Origin: Mycobacterium sp. DL440
GTDB lineage: Bacteria; Actinomycetota; Actinomycetes; Mycobacteriales; Mycobacteriaceae
Assembly: GCF_011745145.1 (NCBI RefSeq)
Contig: NZ_CP050191.1
Location: forward strand, 2,346,984-2,410,983
Length of the DNA: 64,000 bases
Reading direction: 5' to 3'
Below, piece by piece: positions 46,791-55,070 of this stretch. The translations under genes were made by a program, and so were the position numbers. The number at the start of each line of letters is the position of its first letter. The first letter of the stretch is position 1. The notes beneath the pieces are model-generated. The model did no database searches. It was given only the letters and a program-made list of their open reading frames with translations, and was not told the DNA's origin.

Positions 46791-46802
46791 TGACAGCTGT
46801 CA
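46791..46802. promoter_or_regulatory. palindromic TetR operator candidate
   Basis: TGACAGCTGTCA is a perfect 12-base inverted repeat in the 54-base gap between the cobIJ stop and the tetR start. Its size and place fit an operator for the TetR protein. Confidence 0.5.
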
Positions 46803-46832
46803 ATGAATCTCGACGCGAGTCAGTCGATCAGG

Positions 46833-48368
46833 TCAGCCGGGGTATTGACGCGGGGTGAACACCCGGTCCTCGGTGGCGTCGCCGGACGACGAACCGGTGT
46901 ACCACTGCGTCTGCGACGAGCCGATGATCAACATGGTGCGCATGTCCACCTGAGCCGGATCCAGATCGGCCAGTCGCACCACGGACACCCGTTCGCCAGG
47001 ACCAGGCTGGGCACCGGAGACGGCACGTGCGACGACCACCGGGGTGCTCGGGTCGCGGTACTCCAGCAGCAACTCGCGCATGGCGCCCACCTGCCAGGTC
47101 CGCGTCTTCGACGCCGGGTTGTAGATCGCCAGTGCCAGATCGGCCTTGGCCGCGGCGGTGAGACGCTCGGCGATCACGTCCCACGGCTTCAGCCGGTCGG
47201 ACAGGGAGATCACCGCGTAGTCGTGCCCGAGGGGGGCACCCACCCGGCTGGCGACCGCCTGAGCAGCGGTCATCGCGGGGATCACCCGGACCTCTACGCC
47301 GGGCCACTGCTTGGCTTCTTCGAGCACCGCGGTCGCCATCGCGAACACGCCAGGGTCGCCCGACGAGACCACTGCGACCGTGCGTCCCTGCTGGGCGAGC
47401 TTGCAGGCCAACTGGGCTCGGGCGGGCTCGTCGGTGTTGTCGCTGGGGTGGTGATGCTGCCCGGCACGGGCTCCCACGCGATCGAGGTACGGGCCGTAGC
47501 CGATCAGATCGGTGGCGGCGGACAGTTCGCGGCGGCTCTGCGGGGTCATCCAGTCCGAGTCACCCGGCCCGAGACCCACGACCACCACGCTGCCGTGCGG
47601 TGTCGTGGACCGTGAACGCCCCGGCACCATCGCCAGTGAGAAGTACGGCACCTTGATCTCGCCGCCGGTTTCGCCGTCGCCGCCGCCCACCTCGCGGGCC
47701 GGCGACACCCGTTGCCGGTCCGTGCTGGCCCGCTCGACGTAGTACGCCTCGTCCAGCCGTCCGGTCGACGACAGCGCCTCGCGCACGCGGGTGTACGAGC
47801 GGCCCAGTTTCAGCACGACGGCCGCGTCGGTATCGCCCAGGCGGCGCTCCAGTTCCGCGGTGGGCAAGGTGCCCGGCAGGATCGTCAACACGTCATCGCC
47901 CTGCACCAGCGGAGTCCCGGTGGCGGCCGAGGCCGCGCTCACCGACGTGACGCCGGGAACGATGACGGCGTCGAACCGCTCGGTGAGGCGGGTGTGCATG
48001 TGCATGTAGGAGCTGTAGAACAGCGGATCACCCTCGGCCAGCAGGGCCACGTCGCGGCCGGCCTCCAGATGCACGGCAATGCGGTCGGCGGCGGCGGCAT
48101 AGAAATCTTCCATTGCGCCGACGTACCCGCCGGGATGCTCGGTGGTCTCGGTGGTGACGGGATAGACGAGGTGTTCTTCGAGCTGGCCTTCCCGCAGATA
48201 GGGCTCGGCGATACTTCGGGCAATGCTCTGGCCGTGCCTGGCGCTGTGGTACGCCACCACGTCGGCGGCACCGATCAGCCGGGCCGCCTTGACTGTCACG
48301 AGCTCCGGATCGCCCGGCCCCAACCCGACGCCATACAGGGTTCCGCGCTTGGTGGTATCGGTAGTCAC
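46833..48368 (-). CDS. cobIJ: bifunctional precorrin-2 C20-/precorrin-3B C17-methyltransferase CobIJ
   Basis: A 511-residue fusion. CobI (about residues 8-240) shows [42 protein letters not shown] and [20 protein letters not shown]; CobJ (about 262-505) shows [29 protein letters not shown] and [30 protein letters not shown]. It overlaps cobH by four bases (ATGA). It catalyses two SAM-dependent methylations of the aerobic corrin pathway. Confidence 0.95.
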   Translation of the reverse strand: MTTDTTKRGTLYGVGLGPGDPELVTVKAARLIGAADVVAYHSARHGQSIARSIAEPYLREGQLEEHLVYPVTTETTEHPGGYVGAMEDFYAAAADRIAVHLEAGRDVALLAEGDPLFYSSYMHMHTRLTERFDAVIVPGVTSVSAASAATGTPLVQGDDVLTILPGTLPTAELERRLGDTDAAVVLKLGRSYTRVREALSSTGRLDEAYYVERASTDRQRVSPAREVGGGDGETGGEIKVPYFSLAMVPGRSRSTTPHGSVVVVGLGPGDSDWMTPQSRRELSAATDLIGYGPYLDRVGARAGQHHHPSDNTDEPARAQLACKLAQQGRTVAVVSSGDPGVFAMATAVLEEAKQWPGVEVRVIPAMTAAQAVASRVGAPLGHDYAVISLSDRLKPWDVIAERLTAAAKADLALAIYNPASKTRTWQVGAMRELLLEYRDPSTPVVVARAVSGAQPGPGERVSVVRLADLDPAQVDMRTMLIIGSSQTQWYTGSSSGDATEDRVFTPRQYPG

Positions 48369-48991
48369 TCGCGTTCACTCGCAATCGCATTGACGGCAGC
48401 CGCGGCCATGGCGCTGCCACCGCGCCGGCCGGTCACCACCAGGTAGGACATGCCCCGGGGGTGGTCGATCAGTTCTTCCTTGGACTGTGCCGATCCGACG
48501 AAACCGACCGGACCTCCCAGTACGGCCGCCGGGACGGGCGCGCCCTCGTCGAGCAGTTCCAACAGCCGGAACAATGCGGTTGGCGCGTTGCCGATCGCGA
48601 CCACTGCGCCGCCAAGTCGGTCGGCCCACAGGTCGACGGCCGCAGCGGAGCGGGTGCTGCCCAGCTTCGCGGCCAGCTCAGGTGCCCGGGCATCGGCCAC
48701 CAGTGAGACCACCTCGTTGTCGGCGGGCAGCCGGGAGCGGGTGATGCCCGCTGCGACCATCGACGAATCGCACAGAATCGTGGCACCCGCGGCGAGGGCG
48801 GCATGCGCCCTGGTCACGACATCGTCGGTGTAGGAGACATGATCGGCGACATCGACCTGACCGCAGGTGTGGATCAGCCGCACCACCACCCGCGACACAT
48901 CGTCGGGGAAGCGCGACAGGTTCGCCTCGGCGCGGATCGTCGCGAATGACTGCCGGTAGATCTCGGCGGCGTCGCGGATGTAGTCGAGCAC
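48365..48991 (-). CDS. cobH: precorrin-8X methylmutase CobH
   Basis: A 208-residue isomerase that moves a methyl group from C11 to C12 to make hydrogenobyrinate. [43 protein letters not shown] (with the catalytic His), [15 protein letters not shown] and [17 protein letters not shown] are diagnostic. ATG; coupled to cobIJ; nine bases after cobG. Confidence 0.95.
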   Translation of the reverse strand: MLDYIRDAAEIYRQSFATIRAEANLSRFPDDVSRVVVRLIHTCGQVDVADHVSYTDDVVTRAHAALAAGATILCDSSMVAAGITRSRLPADNEVVSLVADARAPELAAKLGSTRSAAAVDLWADRLGGAVVAIGNAPTALFRLLELLDEGAPVPAAVLGGPVGFVGSAQSKEELIDHPRGMSYLVVTGRRGGSAMAAAAVNAIASERE

Positions 48992-49000
48992 GCGAACACC

Positions 49001-50131
49001 CTACGGGGGCGTGATACGCAGGCGGTATCCGTCCTCGGTGGCGACCAGGACCTGTGCGGCCGGCGGGCTGCCGCACGCCCGCTCGCAACCCACGAAATGC
49101 CGGTGCGTCTCGGTGGGTGCGTTGACCGCTTCGGCTGCGTCGGCACGCACGTCGGTGGCCGACTTGGCACATCCGGGGCGGCCGGTGCAGGCGCTGACCC
49201 GCAGCCAGGGCGAGTTCTCGTCGAATACGAGCCCAAGCGGGGCCAGCACCCGTAAGGCCACGTCCGCCGTGTTTTCCGCGACGTCGCACACCAGCACCGA
49301 ACGCCAGGGGGTGATGACCAGCGGGGCTTCGATCGCGGCCAGGAAGTGGGCGGTCCGGGCCTGCAACACACCCAGCGGCAGTCCGGCGCCCAGGGTGACG
49401 CCGCCGTCACGTTGCTGAATCCAGCCGACGGGTGGTTGAACGGTCGGCGGCCAGGTGGCGCCTGCCGGGGCGCTGACGGCCAGACCGTCCAACAGGGCCG
49501 AATGATCCCCGAGTTCGGTTATCCGCCAGGCCTTTCCGCGGATGCTGACGAACCGCCTGGCCACCTCGATGAGAGTGCTCACCGCGTCGCCGGTGCCCAG
49601 TCGCACTCCGGTGTCGCGCCCGGCCAGCAGCAACGCACAGGTGCCGTCGTCGCGGGCGTGGACCCCGGCGTCGGCATCGATTCCGGACACGTCACCGCGG
49701 CCGTCGTCGAGGCTGAACCAGAACCTACCTGGCAGCTCGGCCAGCGCCGGGTCGGCCTGGATGGCGTCGTCGAGTTCGGTGACCAGCGGGCGGATGTCGA
49801 TGATGCCGCCCGAGCGTCCGGACAGGGGAGAGGCCACGACGTTGCGGGCCCGCTCGTGTGTCGGTGACGGCAGCAGGCCGGCGTCGGCCAGCGCGGTGGC
49901 CGCCCCGCCGGTATCGGTCAATGCCCGGATCTGGATGTTGCCGCGAGACGTGAGTTCCATTGCGGGAGAACCGAATTTGTCGGCAATGTTCGCCAGCGCG
50001 GTCATTTGGGCGGGGGTGATCATCCCACCAGGGAGTCGAATCCGTACCAAGGCACCGTCGGCGGCCTGGTGCACAGTGAGCGCACCGGGGCAGGCGTCCT
50101 GATCGCGGGTCCTGGTCATAGTGCCCGCCAT
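49001..50131 (-). CDS. cobG: precorrin-3B synthase CobG
   Basis: A 376-residue monooxygenase of the sirohaem/4Fe-4S nitrite-reductase-like family that makes precorrin-3B. The cluster cysteines are CTGRPGC and GCERACG; the N-terminal half has IRLPGGMITPAQMTALANIADKFG and ELTSRGNIQIRAL. I use ATG at 50131; 50119 is an alternative and a longer frame reaches 50164 but runs into the CRP-like site. It is first of a cobG-cobH-cobIJ-tetR-kinase run on this strand. Confidence 0.92.
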   Translation of the reverse strand: MAGTMTRTRDQDACPGALTVHQAADGALVRIRLPGGMITPAQMTALANIADKFGSPAMELTSRGNIQIRALTDTGGAATALADAGLLPSPTHERARNVVASPLSGRSGGIIDIRPLVTELDDAIQADPALAELPGRFWFSLDDGRGDVSGIDADAGVHARDDGTCALLLAGRDTGVRLGTGDAVSTLIEVARRFVSIRGKAWRITELGDHSALLDGLAVSAPAGATWPPTVQPPVGWIQQRDGGVTLGAGLPLGVLQARTAHFLAAIEAPLVITPWRSVLVCDVAENTADVALRVLAPLGLVFDENSPWLRVSACTGRPGCAKSATDVRADAAEAVNAPTETHRHFVGCERACGSPPAAQVLVATEDGYRLRITPP

Positions 50132-50149
50132 CTTACTTTCGATAATTCC

Positions 50150-50165
50150 TGTGACATCGGTCACA
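50150..50165. promoter_or_regulatory. CRP-type site between cobG and cobN
   Basis: TGTGA-CATCGG-TCACA is a perfect TGTGA-N6-TCACA site, inside a larger palindrome CCTGTGAC-n4-GTCACAGG (50148-50167). It sits 18 bases upstream of the cobG ATG. This is the consensus of mycobacterial CRP (Rv3676) and GlxR. Confidence 0.6.
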
Positions 50166-50303
50166 GGCCCGGAAACCTGTTCGGTCGCTTACAGATCGGC
50201 GATTTTCGGCGCCGTTGGTCGTACCGTTCACGAGGATTCCCGGGACCACCGGTACTGGGAAGTTGAAAAGCTTGACCAAGGGTTCTGATGAAAGGAGCGA
50301 TCG

Positions 50304-50411
50304 ATGCTTGCATTCGGTGTATTCGCCGCATTCGTCCTGGTGCTGGTTGCGACGGCGGGCTCGCCGTACCGGCAGTCGTGGCACAACCGCTTCGGCGAAA
50401 CCCAGCCCTGA
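50304..50411 (+). CDS. 35-residue membrane peptide upstream of cobN
   Basis: A 35-codon frame MLAFGVFAAFVLVLVATAG (hydrophobic helix) then SPYRQSWHNRFGETQP and TGA. AAAGGAG lies eight bases before the ATG, so it is probably translated. It has one membrane helix and a short polar tail with a His. It may be a small subunit acting with CobN or a metal transporter, or a leader whose translation affects the hairpin that follows. The stretch 50168-50303 before it holds no other gene. Confidence 0.55.
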   Translation: MLAFGVFAAFVLVLVATAGSPYRQSWHNRFGETQP

Positions 50412-50423
50412 CCCCGCCGGTCC

Positions 50424-50463
50424 GTACGCACCGGCTACCCCGATCGGGTAGCCGGTGCGGTAC
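50424..50463 (+). promoter_or_regulatory. strong hairpin just upstream of cobN
   Basis: GCACCGGCTACCC (50428-50440) pairs perfectly with GGGTAGCCGGTGC (50446-50458) around a five-base loop; four further pairs (GTAC with GTAC, after one bulged G) extend the stem to 17 or more pairs. It lies 12 bases after the small ORF's stop and ends 9 bases before the cobN GTG. It could be a terminator/attenuator or a block to ribosome access. No T-run follows. Confidence 0.6.
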
Positions 50464-50472
50464 GAATGGGGG

Positions 50473-53400
50473 GTGTTTGCTCCCACTGTCCTGCTGCTGT
50501 CGACCTCGGACACCGATCTGATCACTGCCCGCGCAAGCGGGGCCCGGTATCGCTGGGCCAACCCGTCGCGGCTGGTCAGCGGTGAGCTCGAGGAGCTTCT
50601 CGACGGTGCTGACATCGCGGTGATCCGCATTCTCGGCGGCTACCGGGCCTGGCAGGACGGCATCGACACCGTGGTGGCCAGCGGCCTGCCGACCGTGGTG
50701 GTCAGCGGCGAGCAGTCGCCCGACGCCGAGTTGATGGGGCATTCGACCGCCCCCCAGGGCGCCGCCCTGCAAACCCACATCTACCTGGCCCAGGGCGGCA
50801 TAAACAACCTCGAAAATCTTTATCATTTCCTTTCCGACACCCTGCTGATGACCGGATTCGGCTTCGCCGCCCCGGTGGCCACGCCCAGTTGGGGTGTCCT
50901 GGAGCGCCCCGCCGTCGCCGCCGCTGCTGGACCGACGGTGGCTGTCCTCTACTACCGCGCGCAGCAACTGGCCGGGAACACCGGCTACGTCGAGGCGCTG
51001 TGCGCCGCCATCGAGCACGCCGGCGGGCGCGCGTTGCCGGTGTTCTGCGCCTCCCTGCGCACTGCTGAACCCGAACTCCTCGAGCTGCTCGGCACCACGG
51101 ATGCGCTGATCACGACGGTGCTTGCGGCCGGCGGCGCCACCCCCGCGGACGTCGGGGCGGGTGGCAACGATGATTCATGGAACGTCGCTCACCTTGCCGC
51201 ACTGGATATTCCGATCCTGCAGGGACTGTGCCTGACCAGTTCGCGGGACCAGTGGTCGGATAACGACGACGGAATGTCGCCACTGGACGTGGCCACCCAG
51301 GTCGCCGTGCCCGAGTTCGACGGGCGCATCATCACCGTGCCCTTCTCCTTCAAGGAGATCGACTCCGAAGGGCTGATCTCCTACGTCGCCGATCCCGAGC
51401 GTTGTGCGCGGGTAGCCGGTCTGGCCGTACGCCACGCCCGTTTGCGTGCCATCCCGGCAGCGGAAAAGCGTGTAGCCCTGATGTTTTCGGCATACCCCAC
51501 CAAGCATGCCCGCATCGGCAATGCCGTCGGTCTGGATACCCCGGCCAGTGCGGTCGCACTGCTGCGCACCATGCGCGACGCCGGTTACGACATCGGCGAG
51601 GCCACAGCCCCCGGCGACCTCGCGACCATCGTCGACTCCGGCGACGGGGACGCGCTCATCCACTCCCTCATCGAGCGTGGCGGGCAGGATCCGGATTGGC
51701 TGACCGACGAGGCGTTGGCCGCCAATCCGATTCGGGTCCCCGCCAAGGACTACCGCGCCTGGTTCGCGACGCTGCCCGGCGAACTCGCCGATGCCGTCGT
51801 GAAGCATTGGGGCCCGCCACCGGGTGAGCTCTTCGTCGACCGCAGCCACGACCCCGACGGCGAGATCGTCATCGCGGCCATCCAGGCCGGCAACGTCGTG
51901 CTGATCGTGCAGCCGCCCCGCGGTTTCGGGGAGAACCCGGTGGCCATCTACCACGACCCTGACCTGCCGCCCAGCCACCATTACCTGGCCGCCTACCGCT
52001 GGCTGGACTCCTCGTTCCCGGGCTCATTCAAGGCTGACGCCGTGGTGCACCTGGGCAAGCACGGCAACCTGGAATGGCTGCCCGGCAAGACGCTCGGCAT
52101 GAGCGCGGCCTGCGGCACTGACGCCGCCCTCGGCGATCTGCCGTTGATCTACCCGTTCCTGGTCAACGATCCGGGGGAGGGCACCCAGGCCAAGCGCCGG
52201 GCGCATGCAACCCTGATCGATCACCTCATCCCACCGATGGCCCGCGCCGAAACATACGGCGACATCGCCAAACTCGAGCAGCTGCTCGATGAGCACGCCA
52301 ACGTCTCGGCGCTCGATCCGGGCAAGCTGCCGGCCATCCGCCAGCAGATCTGGACGTTGATGCGTGCCGCCAAGATGGACCACGACCTGGGGCTGGAAGA
52401 TCGCCCCGACGAGGAGTCGTTCGACGACATGCTGCTGCACGTCGACGGCTGGCTGTGCGAGATCAAGGACGTCCAGATTCGTGACGGCCTCCATGTGCTG
52501 GGGCAGAAACCCACCGGCGCGGGCGAACTCGACCTGGTGCTGGCGATCCTGCGGGCCCGGCAGCTGTTCGGCGGTGAGCAGACGGTGCCCGGGCTACGTC
52601 AGGCGCTGGGCCTGACCGAAGATGGCAGTGACGACCGCGCAGCGGTCGACGCCGCGGAGGCCGGCGCCCGCGAACTGGTCGCCGCGCTGCAGGAATCCGG
52701 TTGGGACGCTGCTGCGGTGGACCGGATCACCGACAACCCCGAGGTGGCCCGCATCCTGCGCTTCGCCGCGAACGAGGTGGTGCCGCGGCTGGCCGGAACC
52801 GCAGGCGAGATCGACCAGGTGCTGCGCGCGCTGGCCGGCGGCTTCATCGCCTCCGGGCCGTCCGGCTCACCGTTGCGCGGCCTGGTCAACGTGCTGCCCA
52901 CCGGCCGCAACTTCTACTCGGTGGACCCCAAGGCGGTGCCGTCCCGGCTGGCCTGGGAAACCGGTGTGGCGATGGCGGATTCACTGTTGGATCGCTACCG
53001 CACCGACTACGGCCGCTGGCCCCAGTCGGTCGGCCTGTCGGTGTGGGGCACATCGGCCATGCGCACCGCCGGTGACGACATCGCCGAAGTGCTCGCCCTG
53101 CTGGGAGTGCGGCCGGTGTGGGACGACGCGTCACGCCGGGTGGTCAACCTGGAGCCGATCGGCCTGGCCGAACTCGGCCGGCCGCGCATCGACGTCACGG
53201 TGCGTATCTCGGGGTTCTTCCGCGACGCATTCCCGCACGTGGTCACGATGCTCGACGATGCCGTGGCGTTGGTGGCCGGCCTCGACGAATCGCCCGAAGA
53301 CAATTATGTGCGGGCCCATTCCCAAGCCGACCTGGCCGAGCATGGCGATCAAAGACGATCCACCACAAGGATTTTCGGTTCCAAGCCGGGCACCTACGGG

Positions 53401-54081
53401 GCCGGCCTGTTGCAGCTGATCGACAGCCGCAACTGGCGCGATGACGCCGACCTGGCCGAGGTGTACACGGCCTGGGGCGGATTCGCCTATGGTCGCGGGC
53501 TCGACGGCGCACCCGCCGCCGATGACATGAACCGGGCCTACCGGCGAATCGCGGTGGCAGCCAAGAACACCGACACCCGTGAACACGACATCGCCGATTC
53601 CGACGACTACTTCCAGTATCACGGCGGCATGGTCGCGACGGTGCGGGCGCTGACCGGGCAGGCCCCGGCGGCGTACATCGGCGACAACACGCGGCCCGAC
53701 GCGGTCCGCACCCGCACCTTGTCGGAGGAGACCAATCGCGTCTTCCGGGCCCGGGTGGTCAACCCACGCTGGATCACCGCGATGCGCCGGCACGGCTACA
53801 AGGGCGCCTTCGAGATGGCCGCCACGGTCGACTATCTGTTCGGGTATGACGCCACCGCACATGTGATGGCCGACTGGATGTACGAACGGCTCTCGGCTGA
53901 ATATGTGCTCGACGACGAGAACCGCAAGTTCATGTCCGAATCCAATCCGTGGGCACTGCACGGCATGGCCGAGCGCCTGCTGGAGGCTGCGGGTCGCGGC
54001 ATGTGGGCCGAACCCGAGCAGGCGACTCTCGACGGGTTGCGGCAGGTGTTGCTGGAAACCGAGGGTGAGCTGGAAGGCTGA
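50473..54081 (+). CDS. cobN: cobaltochelatase large subunit CobN
   Basis: A 1,202-residue cytosolic chelatase subunit; with CobS/CobT it inserts cobalt into hydrogenobyrinic a,c-diamide using ATP. The N-terminal PTVLLLSTSDTDLITAR, VIRILGGYRAWQDGID, the metal/tetrapyrrole region VVHLGKHGNLEWLPGK, DPGEGTQAKRRAHATLIDHLIPPM, the late FGSKPGTYGAGLLQLIDSRNW and DYLFGYDATAHVMADWMYE blocks are all CobN. GTG at 50473 matches family N-termini; GTG at 50455 is in frame but lies inside the hairpin. It is transcribed away from cobG. Confidence 0.95.
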   Translation: MFAPTVLLLSTSDTDLITARASGARYRWANPSRLVSGELEELLDGADIAVIRILGGYRAWQDGIDTVVASGLPTVVVSGEQSPDAELMGHSTAPQGAALQTHIYLAQGGINNLENLYHFLSDTLLMTGFGFAAPVATPSWGVLERPAVAAAAGPTVAVLYYRAQQLAGNTGYVEALCAAIEHAGGRALPVFCASLRTAEPELLELLGTTDALITTVLAAGGATPADVGAGGNDDSWNVAHLAALDIPILQGLCLTSSRDQWSDNDDGMSPLDVATQVAVPEFDGRIITVPFSFKEIDSEGLISYVADPERCARVAGLAVRHARLRAIPAAEKRVALMFSAYPTKHARIGNAVGLDTPASAVALLRTMRDAGYDIGEATAPGDLATIVDSGDGDALIHSLIERGGQDPDWLTDEALAANPIRVPAKDYRAWFATLPGELADAVVKHWGPPPGELFVDRSHDPDGEIVIAAIQAGNVVLIVQPPRGFGENPVAIYHDPDLPPSHHYLAAYRWLDSSFPGSFKADAVVHLGKHGNLEWLPGKTLGMSAACGTDAALGDLPLIYPFLVNDPGEGTQAKRRAHATLIDHLIPPMARAETYGDIAKLEQLLDEHANVSALDPGKLPAIRQQIWTLMRAAKMDHDLGLEDRPDEESFDDMLLHVDGWLCEIKDVQIRDGLHVLGQKPTGAGELDLVLAILRARQLFGGEQTVPGLRQALGLTEDGSDDRAAVDAAEAGARELVAALQESGWDAAAVDRITDNPEVARILRFAANEVVPRLAGTAGEIDQVLRALAGGFIASGPSGSPLRGLVNVLPTGRNFYSVDPKAVPSRLAWETGVAMADSLLDRYRTDYGRWPQSVGLSVWGTSAMRTAGDDIAEVLALLGVRPVWDDASRRVVNLEPIGLAELGRPRIDVTVRISGFFRDAFPHVVTMLDDAVALVAGLDESPEDNYVRAHSQADLAEHGDQRRSTTRIFGSKPGTYGAGLLQLIDSRNWRDDADLAEVYTAWGGFAYGRGLDGAPAADDMNRAYRRIAVAAKNTDTREHDIADSDDYFQYHGGMVATVRALTGQAPAAYIGDNTRPDAVRTRTLSEETNRVFRARVVNPRWITAMRRHGYKGAFEMAATVDYLFGYDATAHVMADWMYERLSAEYVLDDENRKFMSESNPWALHGMAERLLEAAGRGMWAEPEQATLDGLRQVLLETEGELEG

Positions 54082-54089
54082 GCGCACAG

Positions 54090-54095
54090 TAGATT
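54090..54095 (+). promoter_or_regulatory. leaderless -10 element of PPOX-fold gene
   Basis: TAGATT ends six bases before the ATG at 54102. No Shine-Dalgarno is present. Confidence 0.4.
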
Positions 54096-54101
54096 CACCG
54101 C

Positions 54102-54485
54102 ATGGCTCTCACCTTCGCCGATGTCGCCAAGGCCAACTACGTTCTGCTGACCACCTTCACCAAGGACGGCAGGCCCAAGCCGACCGCGATCTGGGCCGCA
54201 GCGTCGGCCGAGGGACTGGTCGTGATCACCCAGGAGACGTCCTGGAAGGTCAAACGGATCCGCAACACCCCGCGGGTCACGCTGGCGGTGTGTGACGTGC
54301 GCGGCAATCCGAAGAGCGAGGCGGTCGAGGCTGTCGCCGAGATCCTGCCCAAATCCGCCAACGGCGCCACCTACGACGCGATCGGCAAGCGGTACGGACT
54401 GCTGGGCAAGACGTTCAACCTGTTCTCCAAGCTGCGTGGCGGAATGCAGAACAATGTTTCGATCCTGCTCAAACCGGTGAACTGA
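54102..54485 (+). CDS. PPOX-class F420/flavin-dependent protein
   Basis: A 127-residue split-barrel protein of the pyridoxamine-phosphate-oxidase superfamily. MALTFADVAKANYVLLTTFTKDGRPKPTAIWAA and VVITQETSWKVKRIRNTPRVTLAVCD are the N-terminal strands and the phosphate/F420-contact Lys/Arg region. It equals the gene after cobN in M. tuberculosis (Rv2061c from memory). Substrate unknown. Confidence 0.85.
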   Translation: MALTFADVAKANYVLLTTFTKDGRPKPTAIWAAASAEGLVVITQETSWKVKRIRNTPRVTLAVCDVRGNPKSEAVEAVAEILPKSANGATYDAIGKRYGLLGKTFNLFSKLRGGMQNNVSILLKPVN

Positions 54486-54559
54486 CCGGAATGGCACCTA
54501 CTTTCGACGCCCCGGCACCCGGGCAGGAACCGAATCACCCGCAAAATCGTTGACAGAAC

Positions 54560-55054
54560 ATGGCAAAGCGGCTGTTTCTGATCTATCTCCTGGTAGAGAT
54601 GGCGGTGATGGTCGCCCTGGTGGCGACCATCGGGTTCGGCTACACCGTGTTGTTGCTGTTGGCGACGTTCGTGATCGGGCTGGTGCTGGCGGGTTCACAG
54701 CTCAATCGGCACATCCGCCGGCTGCGCACGGGACTGTCCGGCGGCCTGTCCGATCCGCAGAGTGCAGTGTCCGACAGCGTGCTGGTGGCGTTGGGCACCG
54801 TGTTGGTGGTGATTCCCGGACTGGCCAGCTCGGCCGTCGGCGCACTGTTGCTGCTGCCGCTCACGCGGGCGGCCGCCCGGCCGGTGCTCACGGGCCTGGT
54901 CGCCCGGCGGATGCCACTCATCGTCGCCGCGCCCGCCGGATTCGGTGCAGCGACCGGTGCCGCCGGTTATCGACACGGGACAGGCGACTACATTGACGGC
55001 GAAGTAATCGACGTCAATGACATCGACCCGTACCGCCTGCCTCCCAAGGCCTAA
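54560..55054 (+). CDS. FxsA family membrane protein
   Basis: A 164-residue protein with two N-terminal helices (LFLIYLLVEMAVMVALVATIGFGYTVLLLLATFVIG) and two more around VLVALGTVLVVIPGLASSAVGALLLLPLTR, the FxsA pattern. E. coli FxsA restores phage T7 exclusion by F; the general role is unknown. The amidohydrolase gene starts 17 bases after its stop. Confidence 0.8.
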   Translation: MAKRLFLIYLLVEMAVMVALVATIGFGYTVLLLLATFVIGLVLAGSQLNRHIRRLRTGLSGGLSDPQSAVSDSVLVALGTVLVVIPGLASSAVGALLLLPLTRAAARPVLTGLVARRMPLIVAAPAGFGAATGAAGYRHGTGDYIDGEVIDVNDIDPYRLPPKA

Positions 55055-55070
55055 CAGCCCCCGAAACAGC

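Noticed and set aside
50168..50303. Cobalamin riboswitch upstream of cobN
   Set aside because: I looked for the B12 box and the conserved junction sequences and found none. The only structures here are the CRP-type palindrome and the hairpin nearer cobN.
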